From assembly GCA_016165875.1 (NCBI GenBank), contig JABBOT010000002.1, positions 40,123,073 through 40,187,072 on the forward strand: DNA of 64,000 nt, given 5' to 3'. Position 1 is the stretch's first letter. The number at the start of each line of letters is the position of its first letter. Positions 40,437-52,859 of the stretch are shown here, in pieces. A program made the translations under genes and the position numbers. The DNA comes from Acanthopleura granulata. Lineage: Eukaryota > Mollusca > Polyplacophora > Chitonida > Chitonidae. The notes under the pieces are model-generated. The model was not told the DNA's origin. It saw nothing but the letters and a program-made list of their open reading frames with translations, and ran no database searches.

Positions 40437-40634
40437 CTTTATAGTCTTGGAACACTCCTCGTTTTCTTTGTTTTCCCCGTTTATTCCTGTCCCATTCGTC
40501 ATCGTTTGGATTTCCACACTTTCTACTCTCCTAGGTCCGTCGATCCTACTGTCAAACTGTTTCATTCGTAAGTCCCTGTCGTCTAAAGACAGTCCTACAC
40601 TGGCTAGTTCTACTTGAGTCGACCGTTCCGCCAT
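40437..40634 (-). CDS. first coding exon of the long minus-strand gene
   Basis: The minus strand reads CAAGATGGCGGAACG, an excellent start context (purine at -3, G at +4). Sixty-six codons follow, ending ACTATAAAG before GTAAGT, a consensus donor in phase 0. An in-frame upstream ATG (40649) is in a poorer context. The peptide starts MAERSTQVELASVGLSLDDR and ends with an Asn/Glu-rich stretch (NGENKENEECSKTIK). It is hydrophilic with mixed charge and has no signal peptide, so a cytoplasmic or nuclear product is expected. The exon sits in a CpG-rich zone at the edge of the CpG-depleted left half, as expected for a 5' end. The following exons (20614?, 17032, 15729, 10898, 4442, 492) give a Pro/Gln/His-rich disordered chain. 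The protein family is not recognised. Confidence 0.75.
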
Positions 40635-40950
40635 CTTGAAGTTATACATTCACTGCCCGATGAGGGTCCCGTTTGTAACACGGACCTTGTCCGCGGTCCG
40701 GCTTTGATGTCCTCCCCAGTCTGCTTCACAGCTCAAAGTACTTCAACTTCAGCGATTACTGAATAAGCATCCGTTCGCTTACTCACAAGTGATTGCGGCT
40801 AAGAATAATGTTTCCCATGAACTGATGTCAGTTCTACCTAACTCGATTCACATGTGAGTTGTTAAACTGTTTATATCATCAGCTGCCAGTCGCGTGCACT
40901 CTCTGTTGTCGAGTGTCAGAAACAATGCCCGGATGTTCGCCTCGTGTTTT
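40635..40950 (-). promoter_or_regulatory. predicted promoter and 5' leader of the long minus-strand gene
   Basis: The sequence is CpG-dense for this locus (CCGCGGTCCGGC at about 40690) with no obvious TATA box. The start codon lies within AAGATGGCGG, which matches the YY1 binding consensus often seen at the 5' end of animal genes. The sequence is also close to a plus-strand exon candidate at 41460, so the promoter may work in both directions. The transcription start was not located. Confidence 0.5.
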
Positions 40951-41459
40951 CATCTCCATCGCTCGGACCAGTCTACCGCCCCCTGGCGGACATTTGTGCA
41001 AAGTTCCTATCGATTTGAAGCAATTCGAGCAGTGTAAAGACTCGTTAGCCGATCTAAATGGATGATAACACACTGGGGCAAACCCACCGATATCTACAGC
41101 GGACCTGTAATTTATAGTTGACTTTTGTTCTTTTGGTTTGAATCTTGCTGCTTTGTTTCCGCAATTCTTTTTTCACTTATTGTTACGCCAGGTAGTCCTT
41201 TGCCTGTATGGCATCAGCTCACAGAAAAGTGGAAAATACAAATGATCGGATTAAAGCGTTGAAGTAAAAGTGTTCCCAGAAATAACTGTGAGTATTTCTT
41301 TAAAAAAATGTATCCGGTCATAGCAAAAGTATGATGTTTAGCTAGATTTAAAATAATTATTTCCATACAGGGGCCTACATATCCGATCCACAATACAAAT
41401 ATAAACTATTGCCTACATTGCATGCATAAGGCCTACATTTTTGCCTTATTCCCACAAAG

Positions 41460-41667
41460 TATCACCCGTATGGCAATTATGCAATCAGGATGAACAGAAT
41501 TATTATTATGGCCATTCATTAGTTCACTGTACTCCCGAATTAGGCAAGCGAACTATAACCGAGGTCAAACTTCATTTTAAACCGAAGGGTGCTATAGACA
41601 GGTTTAACAGATCCAGACAAGCATTTTACATTACGTTACGTGAAAAAAAAACTCGGAATGCAATTGA
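41460..41667 (+). CDS. internal coding exon candidate on the plus strand
   Basis: A strong pyrimidine tract (CATTTTTGCCTTATTCCCAC, then AAAG) precedes the exon. It is open for 68 full codons and ends ATTGA before GTAAGTAT, a near-perfect donor. The frame is phase 1 at the start and phase 2 at the end. The peptide begins SPVWQLCNQDEQNYYYGHSL and later has LGKRTITEVKLHFKPKGAID and a basic end (REKKTRNAI). The family is unknown. Its start lies about 0.8 kb from exon 1 of the minus-strand gene and it points the other way, so the two could share a bidirectional promoter. No first exon with a compatible phase was found: the short frame starting at 41210 (MASAHRKVEN...) does not join in frame. Confidence 0.42.
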
Positions 41668-42008
41668 GTAAGTATTAATTTTTTTACCTTTATTTTTTAT
41701 TTGTTTATTTTTTGTTAATTATCACTGGCATGTGGCTTGATCGGTTTTATCAACACTTTTTGTAGGCCTGTTGATGTTTTACGTCATCGTGAAAAACGCT
41801 CCATACATGCAATGACCGTACCACTTTCGATGAAAACCTGTATAGAAAATATTGAACATTAAAGTAAAACCACATCTTGTATATAGCATTTGGAATGGAA
41901 CAGGCAAACTCATTGGTCAGGACATGTGCGAATTCAAGCCAGTAAACTACAACAAATATAACATTTGCTTGTTTGAGTTTATTGTTGCTGTCACCAATGT
42001 TCGCTCAG

Positions 42009-42060
42009 GTCACGAGGTGCCTCCTCGTTGCAGGCCGAAGTGGGGATATATTCCAAGTGA
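42009..42060 (+). CDS. possible terminal exon joined to 41460-41667
   Basis: An acceptor with a good pyrimidine tract (TTTATTGTTGCTGTCACCAA, then TGTTCGCTCAG) opens the exon. Joined to the GA left over at 41667 it reads E-SRGASSLQAEVGIYSK and then a TGA stop at 42058-42060. The phase fits, but no nearby AATAAA signal is seen and the overlapping frame is also open, so support is weak. Confidence 0.18.
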
Positions 42061-45000
42061 TACCTCACTGCATTGAACGATGTGCCGCAGACATCTGACT
42101 GGGCACATGACCCAGTGACAATGTACTGACGCCGCGCCGACCACCGTTGGCCTACATCTGTAATATACTTAGCACCCAGTGAACAGATGTATAATAGATT
42201 TGACCTGCTATGCTGAGTCAAGAATTGTCCCTTATATTTACTGTGTTTCCTTATTCCGGTTCCAACAACCTAACATTGTGGGATACAAAGAAGTAGATTA
42301 ATACAAAATGTGAAAATATTTCCAGCAGCACATCCTCATATGGAATTTCAGGGACTCTACCGCTTTAAGTGTAAGGTGTTTGCATTGAGAATTGAAAGCC
42401 AATGGCAGATGTTCCAGTTTTAGTGACCTATTGTTTTCCGAGTATCTACGGTACTGTCATAAATCCCCGGCTTCAATGACATCGTATACTGTTCTCATAA
42501 ACGTATTCACTGTAACAGAAACGTGGTCAAGTGAAATCCTGATGTATGGCGTAGTAATTATGGGAAATTGATCGATGGCAAAATTCACCATTATCCTTAT
42601 ACTGTGGAAAATGTAACTGTACAACTGGTTTGTCGACCATTGGATTGATGAGTTGATTTATGATGTAGTGGGGTGTTATTTTATTGACTGCAAGCATGGT
42701 TGATTATAATGCACACATATGAATGATTTTTTACTCATTTATTTGTGATTTATTTGAAAGAAATCGCATGTCGCCATTATCAAACACACCACCTAAAAAT
42801 TCTGTCTAAACTACCATCAGTTCTTATTTTTAAAATTTCTTTTAAATTAAATGCATTTAAATATCTGAATTGTAAGGTGAGCTTTACTCACCATTTTCAT
42901 GTTATTAGACGTCGATGACGTCAAGGGGAATCTTTAACTGTACATATTGGAGAAATGTTATTGAAGTACATTATGAAAAGGGCTATGCATACCGTAAAAT
43001 ACGGGGTTTAGATCCAACACTAAAAGCTTGTGACCTCATCAGCATCATCAGCATTTCACGTATGATCATAAAAGACACCCCCGATGAATACGTAAAAAAA
43101 ATTTCCAAAAATTTCCGCTTGAAGAGAGTAATGGATAAAAACTTACAGATGCACATCGTTTCGACAACATTTTAGAACCAGGTAACAGTGGACAATGATT
43201 GGATATGCTTGCTTGGTGTACTTGTTTGTAAAATATGGATGAAAACAAATAGGTGTCTTACATCTAATAATATGCCTATATATGGCCAGACATGGCCTGT
43301 TTCCCGTGGAAATATTTGTTTGTAAAATGGATGAAAACAAATGGGTATCTTCGATGTGAATATACATGTTAGATTTATCAACAGACCTTACCGATATTCT
43401 CTGTGAATTCCATCAGTAAGCTAAAACGCGCTTAGGTGTATGTGAAGATGTGACGTCAGATAACGAAACAATGTATTATATGGCAATGGAAATGTATTGG
43501 CTGCTTGGAGTTCAGGTACATATGAACTAAGGTTTACAATACTATCATGTGTCAGTGAGAACCCTCGTAGGAGCAAGCAACAGGGTGTAGCATGCTGAAT
43601 TGCATGAGGAAAGGGAAAGTTGGCCATGTTTTAAGGTAACTTTCATTGGCGTTTAAATGTTTCTTTGGCAGTTTCCTTGTACCAGTTCAGCATCAAAAAT
43701 CTGCTTTATTTCACTGCGTGTTTTTGAATCGTTAATTTAGCAAAAAAGGACACAGTGAACTTCTTTCACCCTGAGTGAGCTGTGGAGCTCTTTATTTTTC
43801 AAACAAGAAAAGAAGTGACAAGTCAGTGTGAAATATGAACATTTTTTTACCGCAGTGTCGATATCAGAGCGGAAGCTCCAATTGTTGATAAGTCGCCTAG
43901 AATGAGATAGCACTCCACAATCAATGTTTGATAGGCTTCAGAAAAACTGGCCTGATGTCGGATCGATACCGAACTGTTGACTGGGATCAATGGCCTTCCT
44001 AATCTTAATTGAGTTTTATATGGACAAATGAACAGTGGGGAAAATGGAGATTGAGACATTCACAGTCAATTAATCATGAACAGAATGCAAGGCAAGACGT
44101 CATCAGATACAACAGTATCTACTGCCTTTGTACAAGAACTGTGTGACAGAGGCTTAAGTATGGGAAGCATGGGTCGGTTGCTGGAGAGAGTACAGCTCTG
44201 GGTGTGTATTTAGAGAAGAGTAGACCAGCTCTCCTTCTGCCATAGATTAAGCCCACGTGTTTATGCCCACATGGAAAGGTGCATGTTTTTAAGGCTTCGT
44301 GAAATTATGGCTTGCCATTCACTGTTTCATGAGTCATTGGCGGCAATGCAGGGGAGAGTTTCACTCTTTCTCCATTTCAATTGTTATTTTGTGAGCTTAA
44401 GTTACAAAACCGGGAAATGACACCAGGCATTAGTTCCATGAATACAGAGCTTTAATAAATTAATACAGAAGACCGATACTCTATGGTGCATTCTGTACGT
44501 ATATGTACAGCATGTTAATTTTATGGTTCATTTATTCAGACTTAACCCCTTACACAAGAATATTAGATTTTGGTGACGGCATCAGTTTTATGATGAGTAG
44601 GTCAATACAGAGAGACCAGAGAAAGCCATCGGTGTCTGGCATTTAGCTGGTGAATTTGCTGATGAGTGTTTCGCTCGCAGAACGAGTTCAATAGATTTCT
44701 GATTATGGTGGACGGCAAGTAATCTCCAGCGATCGCCACACAATTCCACAATGACAGCCATACACGAGCCATATATCGACTGGTTATTGCACCGGTATCT
44801 CGATCACAATGAATGTGGGTTCCGAAATGTACATCTGTCCAAATAAATGCATAGAGAATGTATATAGCGTATATAATTAATCATATCCATCAAGAAGTTG
44901 AAGGAAAATGTATATAGCTGGTCAGTTGTATTACCAATCCTGTGACAGCCAAACCAGCCTTTTCAGAATGCTCAGGTTCGCTGTCACATACAGGCGACAG

Positions 45001-46832
45001 TTTCCATTTGGTCATCCAAACATATGCCATGCAGTGAGAATGGAAACGGATCCGGTCGATGTGTACTTGTAAGGAACTGGAGTAATTGAGTGAGTTTTGG
45101 TCATGATTTATGGTTCATGTCTAGAGTCAGGGACTTCTCCTTGTTGTCACCGGCTCCTTAGGGCTGGACGTATACAACAGAGATGTCTTACCTTTCTGTA
45201 TAACACGTGGAGAAGGCTGACAACTCGCTGATCTCGTGTTCCGACGAAGTCATTGTATAAACATCTACACCCGTTTTCAAGTATCCATTAATTTGTGAAT
45301 GCAGATATATGCAAAGCTACAGGCGTGTCCACGTCCATACACGATTAGTCGGCGAGGGTGGCTATTTGCTGAATTCAACCATATTGCTGATGTGTACAGG
45401 TGTCCAATACGGTTCGTGTTACTTAGGAAGGTCAACCAGTTATCAAGTTATGGATGCATGACATTTCGTTAGGGGGATTCGCCTTGTGTATACCACACAC
45501 TCTCTGGCAGAAATATCGCTACACGTGTTACAACACGACTGATAACTCGAGAACTAAAGATGAATTGGTCAGACGTGATGTGAAGTCAGTGGGACTATTT
45601 CCAGTTAAGTTCCTGTAAAAAGTTACACTCCATGCTGTGACTCGAGAAGACCCGGACAAGAAAAACAGTCCCCAAAGAGATTGTTTTCTATACTCCATAT
45701 AATCTTATGCAATCTTTTTCCCCAAAAAGTTTTTCAGTATGGTAATGGATATCAAAATGTCCACTCGCTGAGTTTGCAGTGTATGGGGGGCGTTATTTTG
45801 AATCATGACGTTACTCGAAAGTAAAATGAATGGAATTTCTTTGCAAACAGCGTGGATTATATGGCATGGGATGGTGTGTAAATAACTTTCCAGAAACGAT
45901 TTCTTTTTGAGACAAACAAAATATATTGGCTCTATTATGGAGAATAGAAATAATTCGCTCGCCCTGGAAGTTTTTGCTTGTTTAGCTTAAACAAGCAAGT
46001 CCTGGCACATGGTAGACATGGATGCCGGTAACCTCCAGCTAAATATATCAATTCACGGTCAGAATACAGCATGAAAAGACTAAGTTGCTGTCGACATGAA
46101 CAAATGGTATGCTAAGTTGTGAACGTGAACAAACAGAGAGGCTTGGCGGAGTTTGCCAGGACTTCCTGTCAAATTGGTCAAACCGGAAGGCAGTGTCCTA
46201 GAGTACCCGGATGAAGACACTCGTGTCCGCAACTTCGTCCTCCCTCTGAAAATGAGATGAGGATGCGATGAAGTGGATCTCAATTAACGCGCAGAGAACA
46301 CTGTAAATAGAGACTATGGCTTTTTCAATCAGTCAACCTCAAATGAAACAAACATTTGCAAACTTTCATCAATGAATTGGCTCCAAAATATACAGGATTC
46401 TCATTTAAACGATGAAATATTGTTGCAAAATGAACCTTAAGAAAGGTTAATGTCGAAAGTTTTGGAATGGCACAAAGCGGAAAGTGTATAAAACCTGGAG
46501 GTATAGAAAACTTCATATAGAAGTTGATCGTGAATGTTTGGGAGCAGCTGTGAAAAGAGGGTAAATTGAAACTGTAAATTGAAGACTAACTTTGATAGAG
46601 TCTGGTGATATATGAACGTGAAGCAGACCGATGACAATTGAACAGTTGCCGAGAGCTCGTGTCTATGAGACAGACGCTGTATCCATGAGCAATCATTAAC
46701 TATTGCTCTGCCAAATGTCCTCGCATCGAACTGATTAAGCAAATCAAGATTCCGCCTTGCATAATCCAACGGCGTTGACTAGTGTGGGGAAGACGTGATG
46801 GGTTATATTTGTGGTGCAAACTTTTACGCTTC
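42061..46832. other. no supported gene
   Basis: This region is CpG-normal, mostly unique sequence. It contains a partial direct duplication (43220-43262 and 43314-43354, sharing GTAAAATGGATGAAAACAAA-type sequence 94 bp apart). A 45-codon plus-strand frame at 44077-44214 (TAFVQELCDRGLSMGSMGRL inside) reads like protein but has no clear splice context. Nothing else is recognised. Confidence 0.5.
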
Positions 46833-46876
46833 TCTTCCAGTATCTGCAGGCGTTTTTGCCTGCAGATACTAGAAGA
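46833..46876 (-). repeat. short strong hairpin
   Basis: The arms 46833-46851 and 46858-46876 are 19 bp each, separated by the 6-base loop GTTTTT. They are complementary except for one C/A pair on the plus strand. In a minus-strand transcript that pair becomes G:U, so the hairpin would be fully paired. The core arm is AGTATCTGCAGGC. It is shorter than a typical microRNA precursor; it may be a terminator-like or foldback element. Confidence 0.85.
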
Positions 46877-48202
46877 AGTATCGAATAACAAAGATCTGTG
46901 TTGTAATTGCTTTCCGCCTTTTGGAAATGGGTATCCGGGACCCCTAATTGTCTGAAATGCGAAAAAGTGTGATCCAGCAAATAGCACCGTACCCATCTAT
47001 ATGCCGCTATATATGTATACATTCCGGTAATGTACGAAAAGTCATGATACGAAAATGGGCATACAATATTGCTAATAGCATTGTACCAGACTGGGTACCT
47101 TACAGTGAAAGCTGGCAGCCTGATATCGGTGCAATATTGCCAAGAATTATCAAGGTCGAGATCGAATAACGAACGACTCACCAACGTTGGAGCTCGATTT
47201 ACAGTTGATGCGACAGCCAGGGTTAACTGCAAACCACAACGTAAAAGGAATATTTACCCTTATTTGTGTTATATTACAAGTCCCAAGAGACGTGACTTGC
47301 ACAAGTTGAATTTCAAACATTTTTCAAAACTTTTCAAGACTTGGCAAACAAATATCACTTTACCGCCGACGATATTCGTCCGTTATCGACACTCCACGAC
47401 CAGCGTCCACAAAGACATTTTAGCGTTACGTGCACAGTAACCATGGAAACCACCACTGTGTGCGTTACGTCGCCATGACAGCTACGTGGTTACATCGATT
47501 AGAATGCTTAAATGAAAGGGATATATGGCATGGCCTTTACTGCGTTCTGACATGCAGCTTCTCTTAATACAAAGCAATGCTTTGAGTCGCTCTAACATTG
47601 TCTCTATTGACCCATGACATTGTCTAACGTGTAAACTGTATACTCTTGAAGCTGGCGTAATTCACGTAGATGGCATGGGGATGAATATGGTGTTTAAAAC
47701 AAGAACATAGGCCTACCGGATAGCACTCCCGATTACGCAAACCGGATTACTCTCATACACTCATGAGTTTAACCGAATATGGCTGGACGAGTACATGATG
47801 AAGAACATTATGTTATGTTGGCGCCATGTTGTTGCTTTCGTTACAACAATTGATACCGAAACGACATTAGACCGACATAGGCTTTTCTAGTTGGAAAATA
47901 ACTCATTGTCACCACTCTTATAGAATGGACTCCACGTCTCCATTAAACTGATTATTCAACCATTTGTGTTTTAAAGGCGATCCCCACGAAGCATTGTTTT
48001 ATTTTGACATAACAAGATTTGGCGTCAATGTAAATGACATATATAAGGACGAGGGTATTCAGTAGCAAAGATCTTTAATCGATGTATGCAGGCAGATGAC
48101 ATTAGACAGGCCTAAATGTGTAAATGCCGACTTTAAAAGTATTTCAGAGCTGCTCTACTGAATTGTAGCGATGTCTCCAAGTTGGCAAAATGCACCGCCC
48201 TT
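46877..48202. other. no supported gene
   Basis: Overlapping open frames on both strands (162 codons on the minus strand, 73 and 123 on the plus strand between 46744 and 47440) cover the same bases. None shows domain features or splice sites, so none is accepted. Confidence 0.5.
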
Positions 48203-48272
48203 GATACCGTGCTGATGATACCGTGCTGATGATACCGTGCTGATGATACCGTGCTGATGATACCGTGCTGAT
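48203..48272. repeat. 14-bp tandem repeat, five perfect copies
   Basis: GATACCGTGCTGAT is repeated exactly five times without substitution, indicating recent expansion. Confidence 0.97.
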
Positions 48273-50677
48273 GACTCTTGTTGGTCAGCGCTTTCATCAC
48301 GCGTTTTACAGTTCTCGCTCATTCTGGTTCTCTTTTAAAAAGCTATATATAGTTAACATCAGCAAAAATTCAGAGTAAAGAAGGTTAGATACATGCAAGC
48401 ATACACGCGACTACAGTGAAGAAATGTTCAATGGCTGGCTTAGAATGCAAACCCATGCGAGTTTTTGTTACACGACCGGGAGGAAGTATGTCTCAAAAAT
48501 GCCATGCCTTGTGAAATCCCTGGGAGACAGTTAAAACCCTCGGCAGCCATGAAATATGTAAAAGCCCATGGACCGGGCTAATGGAAATTCCGGAACCAAT
48601 GAAAACCGCCGAATAACACAAAAAACCTGAGCGCCTAGGAGTGGATATAGGAACCATCAATACCCATTAAACACGATAGATGGCGCTTTCGTGTGGCAGC
48701 TCACACATCATTTTTTCAGATTTGGGCTCTTTGAATAAACCCTTTAATACGCATATATTTAACACAGATCATTTCTTATCTATTTGGCAAACTCTTTCCA
48801 GGGTCACGTTCTACGGTCCATTGTACTGGCAAACGCGGACCGACAGTAACGCATGCACAGTCTCGGAGCAGTTCAGTGCAATTCGAGCCAGGCGTAACGT
48901 CCATGAAAACAGATACTGAAGACATACGTCACAAGCGTGATAATGCATGACACAACGATGCGACAGCTTAGTACAACAAATGACAGTTCTTCTCACACAA
49001 TATAAACGGACTCAATGCGCATATCAAGAAACACTGTGCATAATAGATGGTGTTCATTGTTAAGTATCAGTCTTACGGTCACTTTTCTGATTTACTTGCA
49101 TACCGCCGCAGCGTATAGAATAGATGTTGAGAAGAGCTGATACACACATAGCAGGCGACTCTCCAGATAGAACGTTTCTGTACCCATCACTCCTAACCAA
49201 CACCATCTTACTTTGTATTTGTTCAGCAAAAACATTTTTGTATATTATAACTTTTTTAAACTTCTCAATCTATTCACAAGTACTAGATAACTTTAGGGAG
49301 TTCATTTAGCAGGCAAATATATTTTTGATTTTTGGTTCCTTTTTGCCAAGACGTCATGAGTGCAGTTTGCAAAAACTGGCATCTGCTGCATGTTTGCACT
49401 CTACTCGTGGGCTTCACAAAATTGCATCTGCGTGTTTGTTAAAGGCGTATCTGTTGACGCTGTCGTTTTCTGAACGCTATCAGAAGGACAGGGCACGATT
49501 GGCTGCCACAGACCGATCGATTTTTCTTTTGTAAGCTGGTGCCGATTGACAAGGAAGTCAGGATGCAAACGATCTTTGCGTAGAGCTTTTAGCTTTCTCT
49601 GTAAATTCTCAACTGCTGATGGGGCTAAGGTTACGTGTACAGAACGACCCACGGTCTCTTAATGTGGTCTGCATATATCCGCCACCATATAACAATTGCA
49701 TATATGCCACTAAGGACTTGACCGTATTGATTTTGACCAGGCAGGTTATTTACTGTATTATGCTCTGTAATACGAGGCTGGATATTGAGTTGGCTTCACT
49801 GAAGTGATTCTTCTATCGGGCACTCATAACCGAAGATTATAGCCCATCAGCCATTCATAGGCTTCTCCATGTACTTATGGAAGGTATTATCACCATAACG
49901 AGGCAAGCAGCTTAAGAACAACACATAGGCGTTACTCAGCGCGCTCGTCGTTGATGACAACAACACTCTGCACATGTACATCATTCATGCGAATACATTT
50001 ATCATGGGGCATAGTGACAAGGTGAAAGGTTTCGCCAGTTCGGCTTCAGGCCTCGAAACATGAAAAGAAAACAATGAATGTGTAGTATATTACCAAATTG
50101 TTTGTGCTGCTTTTTATCTGATTGGCAATTAGTGCGGAATTCATTTACGACGTGGATGAAGCAAACAATGAAGGGAGTAAACTACCACCGTCCAGCAGGT
50201 ACCTGACAGACCTACTAAGCTACAAAAATTAGCGGTTGCTGGATTCGACCCGCGACCTCAGCGATCATCCAGTGGCTGATGAGGGATTCGAGTCAGTCAT
50301 ACAGGGACCATAAGACAAAATAATGCGTTGCTGTGAATATGCATGAATTCTTGGAAGAATATACATAAACTAAAGCCTCTAGGATTGAAACACTATCGTT
50401 ATCCGCAATACTTGCTTTTATTATTCGTAAATCTAAGTCAATCATAACCGATGATAAATTATTAAGAATTCATTGCAAAAACATTTTATCATTTATGCAG
50501 CGAATATATAAGGTTAGTACGCTTTGCAAAGTGACGTTAACTGGACTTCGTTATTCATTATAACACGATTCCCGTATTGAATGTCGATAAATGCAATGAC
50601 ATTTACTCAGTTATTTCTATATAATGTTGCAATATAACGTATAAAACGTTTTCTAGGTCACCATGCATGCGATTGGG
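48273..50677. other. no supported gene
   Basis: Unique CpG-normal DNA (24 CpG counted in 49801-50400). Short open frames near 49325-49652 occur on both strands at once and have no splice support. A tRNA-like fragment lies at 50225-50300. Confidence 0.5.
50225..50300 (-). repeat. possible tRNA-derived fragment
   Basis: On the minus strand GCGGGTCGAATCCAGCAACC closely fits a polymerase III B box, and a second similar word (GACTCGAATCCCTC) lies about 40 bp away. No intact cloverleaf or A box is seen, so a degraded SINE head is more likely than a tRNA gene. Confidence 0.35.
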
Positions 50678-50813
50678 AAAAACGTGGCAATCGTAATATA
50701 TATAGTATAATAGTATAGTATATATAGGTTTTTAAAATATATGTGTTTTTAAAAACCTGTGTATACTATACCATAATACTATAGACTATATATATTACGA
50801 TTGCTACGTTTTT
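50678..50813. mobile_element. foldback element (MITE-like) with long terminal inverted repeats
   Basis: The outer ends AAAAACGTGGCAATCG and CGATTGCTACGTTTTT are inverted copies differing at one base. The complementarity continues through TAATATATATAG and further AT-rich sequence to a short centre near TTTTTAAAATATATGTGTTT, so nearly the whole 136 bp folds on itself. There is no coding capacity. A non-autonomous DNA transposon is likely; clear target-site duplications were not identified. Confidence 0.75.
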
Positions 50814-51329
50814 GCAGGGGATGAAGTCCACGGAGTGTTTTTCTACCATAATAACCGTATCAAGCGCCAATTACTAATTACTCAATTGTATGCGTCACAG
50901 AACTAGATAGGTCATTTCATGCTAAGCTTCCAAGCTGGACACATCTTTCACCAACCTGGTATAACAAGAAACTGTTGTACCTTTTCACTTTGTACCAGTG
51001 GTGCGAAAAAAACCCCAACAAAACAAACAAACAAACTGGATGCATGTCATTTGACAAAAAGGAAGATGTAATGTATACATTTGACAGAGACATGCATGAA
51101 TACAGTATCTGATAATCCATTTCTGGAATTTCTTGACAGATTTTCATTAGTTGGGCAATCAATAAAACCAAGACAGATGGACGTTTAAAATGATATCATA
51201 ACGTACATATACGTTAAGATACCAACTGTATGACTGTAAAGCGTTCGATTGTGAAATATCCTTGGCAAGGCAATAAAACTTATTCATATTCTGACTGACC
51301 ATTATACTCCCGCTCTACACGTCTATAGA

Positions 51330-51760
51330 TATAGATATAAGAAGCCTAATTCTGGCAGAACACTATATTGTCAAGCTTTGATGTAACAAATCCGTTGTGG
51401 GCAATAAAGTAAATTGTCGGCAGTTGCCGTATAATAAGCCTGATCCTGATATAACACTAAAGTGTATCGCGCTGATGTAATAAGTCTGATACCGAAAAAC
51501 ACTAATTTGTCCACAGTTCCTGCATAACAAGCTTGATACTAAGAAAAACCTAAAATGTCTTTCATTGATGTGACAAGACTGGTGCCGAAAAACACTGAAT
51601 TGTCGGGAGTTGCCGTATAACAGGCCTGACACTGACAAAACACTAAATTGTTGGCCGTTGAGGTAACATGCCTGACGCTGATAAAATACTAAACTGTCTT
51701 TCGCTGGTGTAATATAATTACTGCTGACAAATCACTAACGTATCGTGGATTGATGTAACA
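51330..51760. repeat. diverged tandem array, period about 46 bp
   Basis: Units contain variants of AACACTAAATTGTCGGCAGT then TGCCGTATAACAAGCCTGAT then ACTGA. About nine units are recognisable at roughly 45-48 bp spacing with many substitutions between them. The arrangement is old compared with the 14-bp array. Confidence 0.8.
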
Positions 51761-52859
51761 ACCTTGCATGATGCCCATGTACACGAAGCCGTCGATTGTA
51801 TGTATAAAATACCTGATGTTGGCAACAAGGATTTGTGTTGGAATATAAAAAATGGTGGAAGTAATCTCATGGGACATTTCTTGTACGAATGTATTAATTG
51901 GTGTTCAAGGACACCTTAAAACATTGCAGGAATCATGGTAATCAATTGTTTTCAAATCAAGATCTATTAAAGGTTATAGTACTGTTCTCAGTTTATGATG
52001 TATTACGCACAGAAACTAGAAATCCATGGAGCTCCGTTCAGACTGTCCAGAGCATGCCTGGGGTTATTTATACGTTATGCGGTTATGCTGAACGTCACTG
52101 ACGTTTTTCAACGCTCTGCTCTGTGAGTTCAGCCCTTCCCATGTGTCCCGGCTAAAATCGGTCGAGGCAATTGCTCATCGCTTAAATCAGTTCTATTTAG
52201 ATTCGCTAATCTCTCGGTAGATGGCTGATGGGTCTGAACCGAAAGCAAGTATGAGTCATTGAAGCGATCAGTGTGGACTATTGTCAGGCTGGAGACTGGT
52301 CATTACACAACATCAATTACAACTGTACAGATGACTGACTTTCATCGTAGTGGCGTCTCCTGTCGGCCAGGGGTCGGCGTGATAGTGCCTGACCAGGGAG
52401 TAATGTGAGGCTTGCGTGTATGAAATCGTACGTGATTATCAGACTTACAGTTTCCCCCACAAATTTAATCCAGAGGAGAAGCTATCTGTTAACTTTGGCG
52501 TGTTTGCAGGTCGTGTGTGCAAGGATTGGTCAGCCACGAGGCGCAGGAGAGAAAGCAGTAATGAAATCGTATTGGAATCGAAGAAAGAGCCCAATGTTAT
52601 ACGAGAGTAATGGCTATGCCAGCAGTATCTAAGATTATTGGATGGATGTACAAACTGGCTTCGCGCTGCTCTCTGGATTCTAGATTGCCAATGGGTCTAA
52701 ATGGATTTAACCCTTTGAGGGCCTTTCCAGACAAACCCACCTAATGGTATCTATTTGACAGCTTACCGATTACAAGCTTTAGGCGCCAGTTCCTCTTAGA
52801 CTCATTCCACAATGTGTAATTATGCTCGAGAATGTAGACTATACAACTAGGCGAATGGG

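Noticed and set aside
44077..44214. 45-codon plus-strand frame with protein-like reading
   Set aside because: It has no convincing splice sites, start context or neighbouring exons. It is mentioned only within the intergenic entry.
46744..47440. Minus-strand 162-codon and plus-strand 73- and 123-codon frames
   Set aside because: They overlap on opposite strands, show no domain or splice sites, and have random-looking composition.
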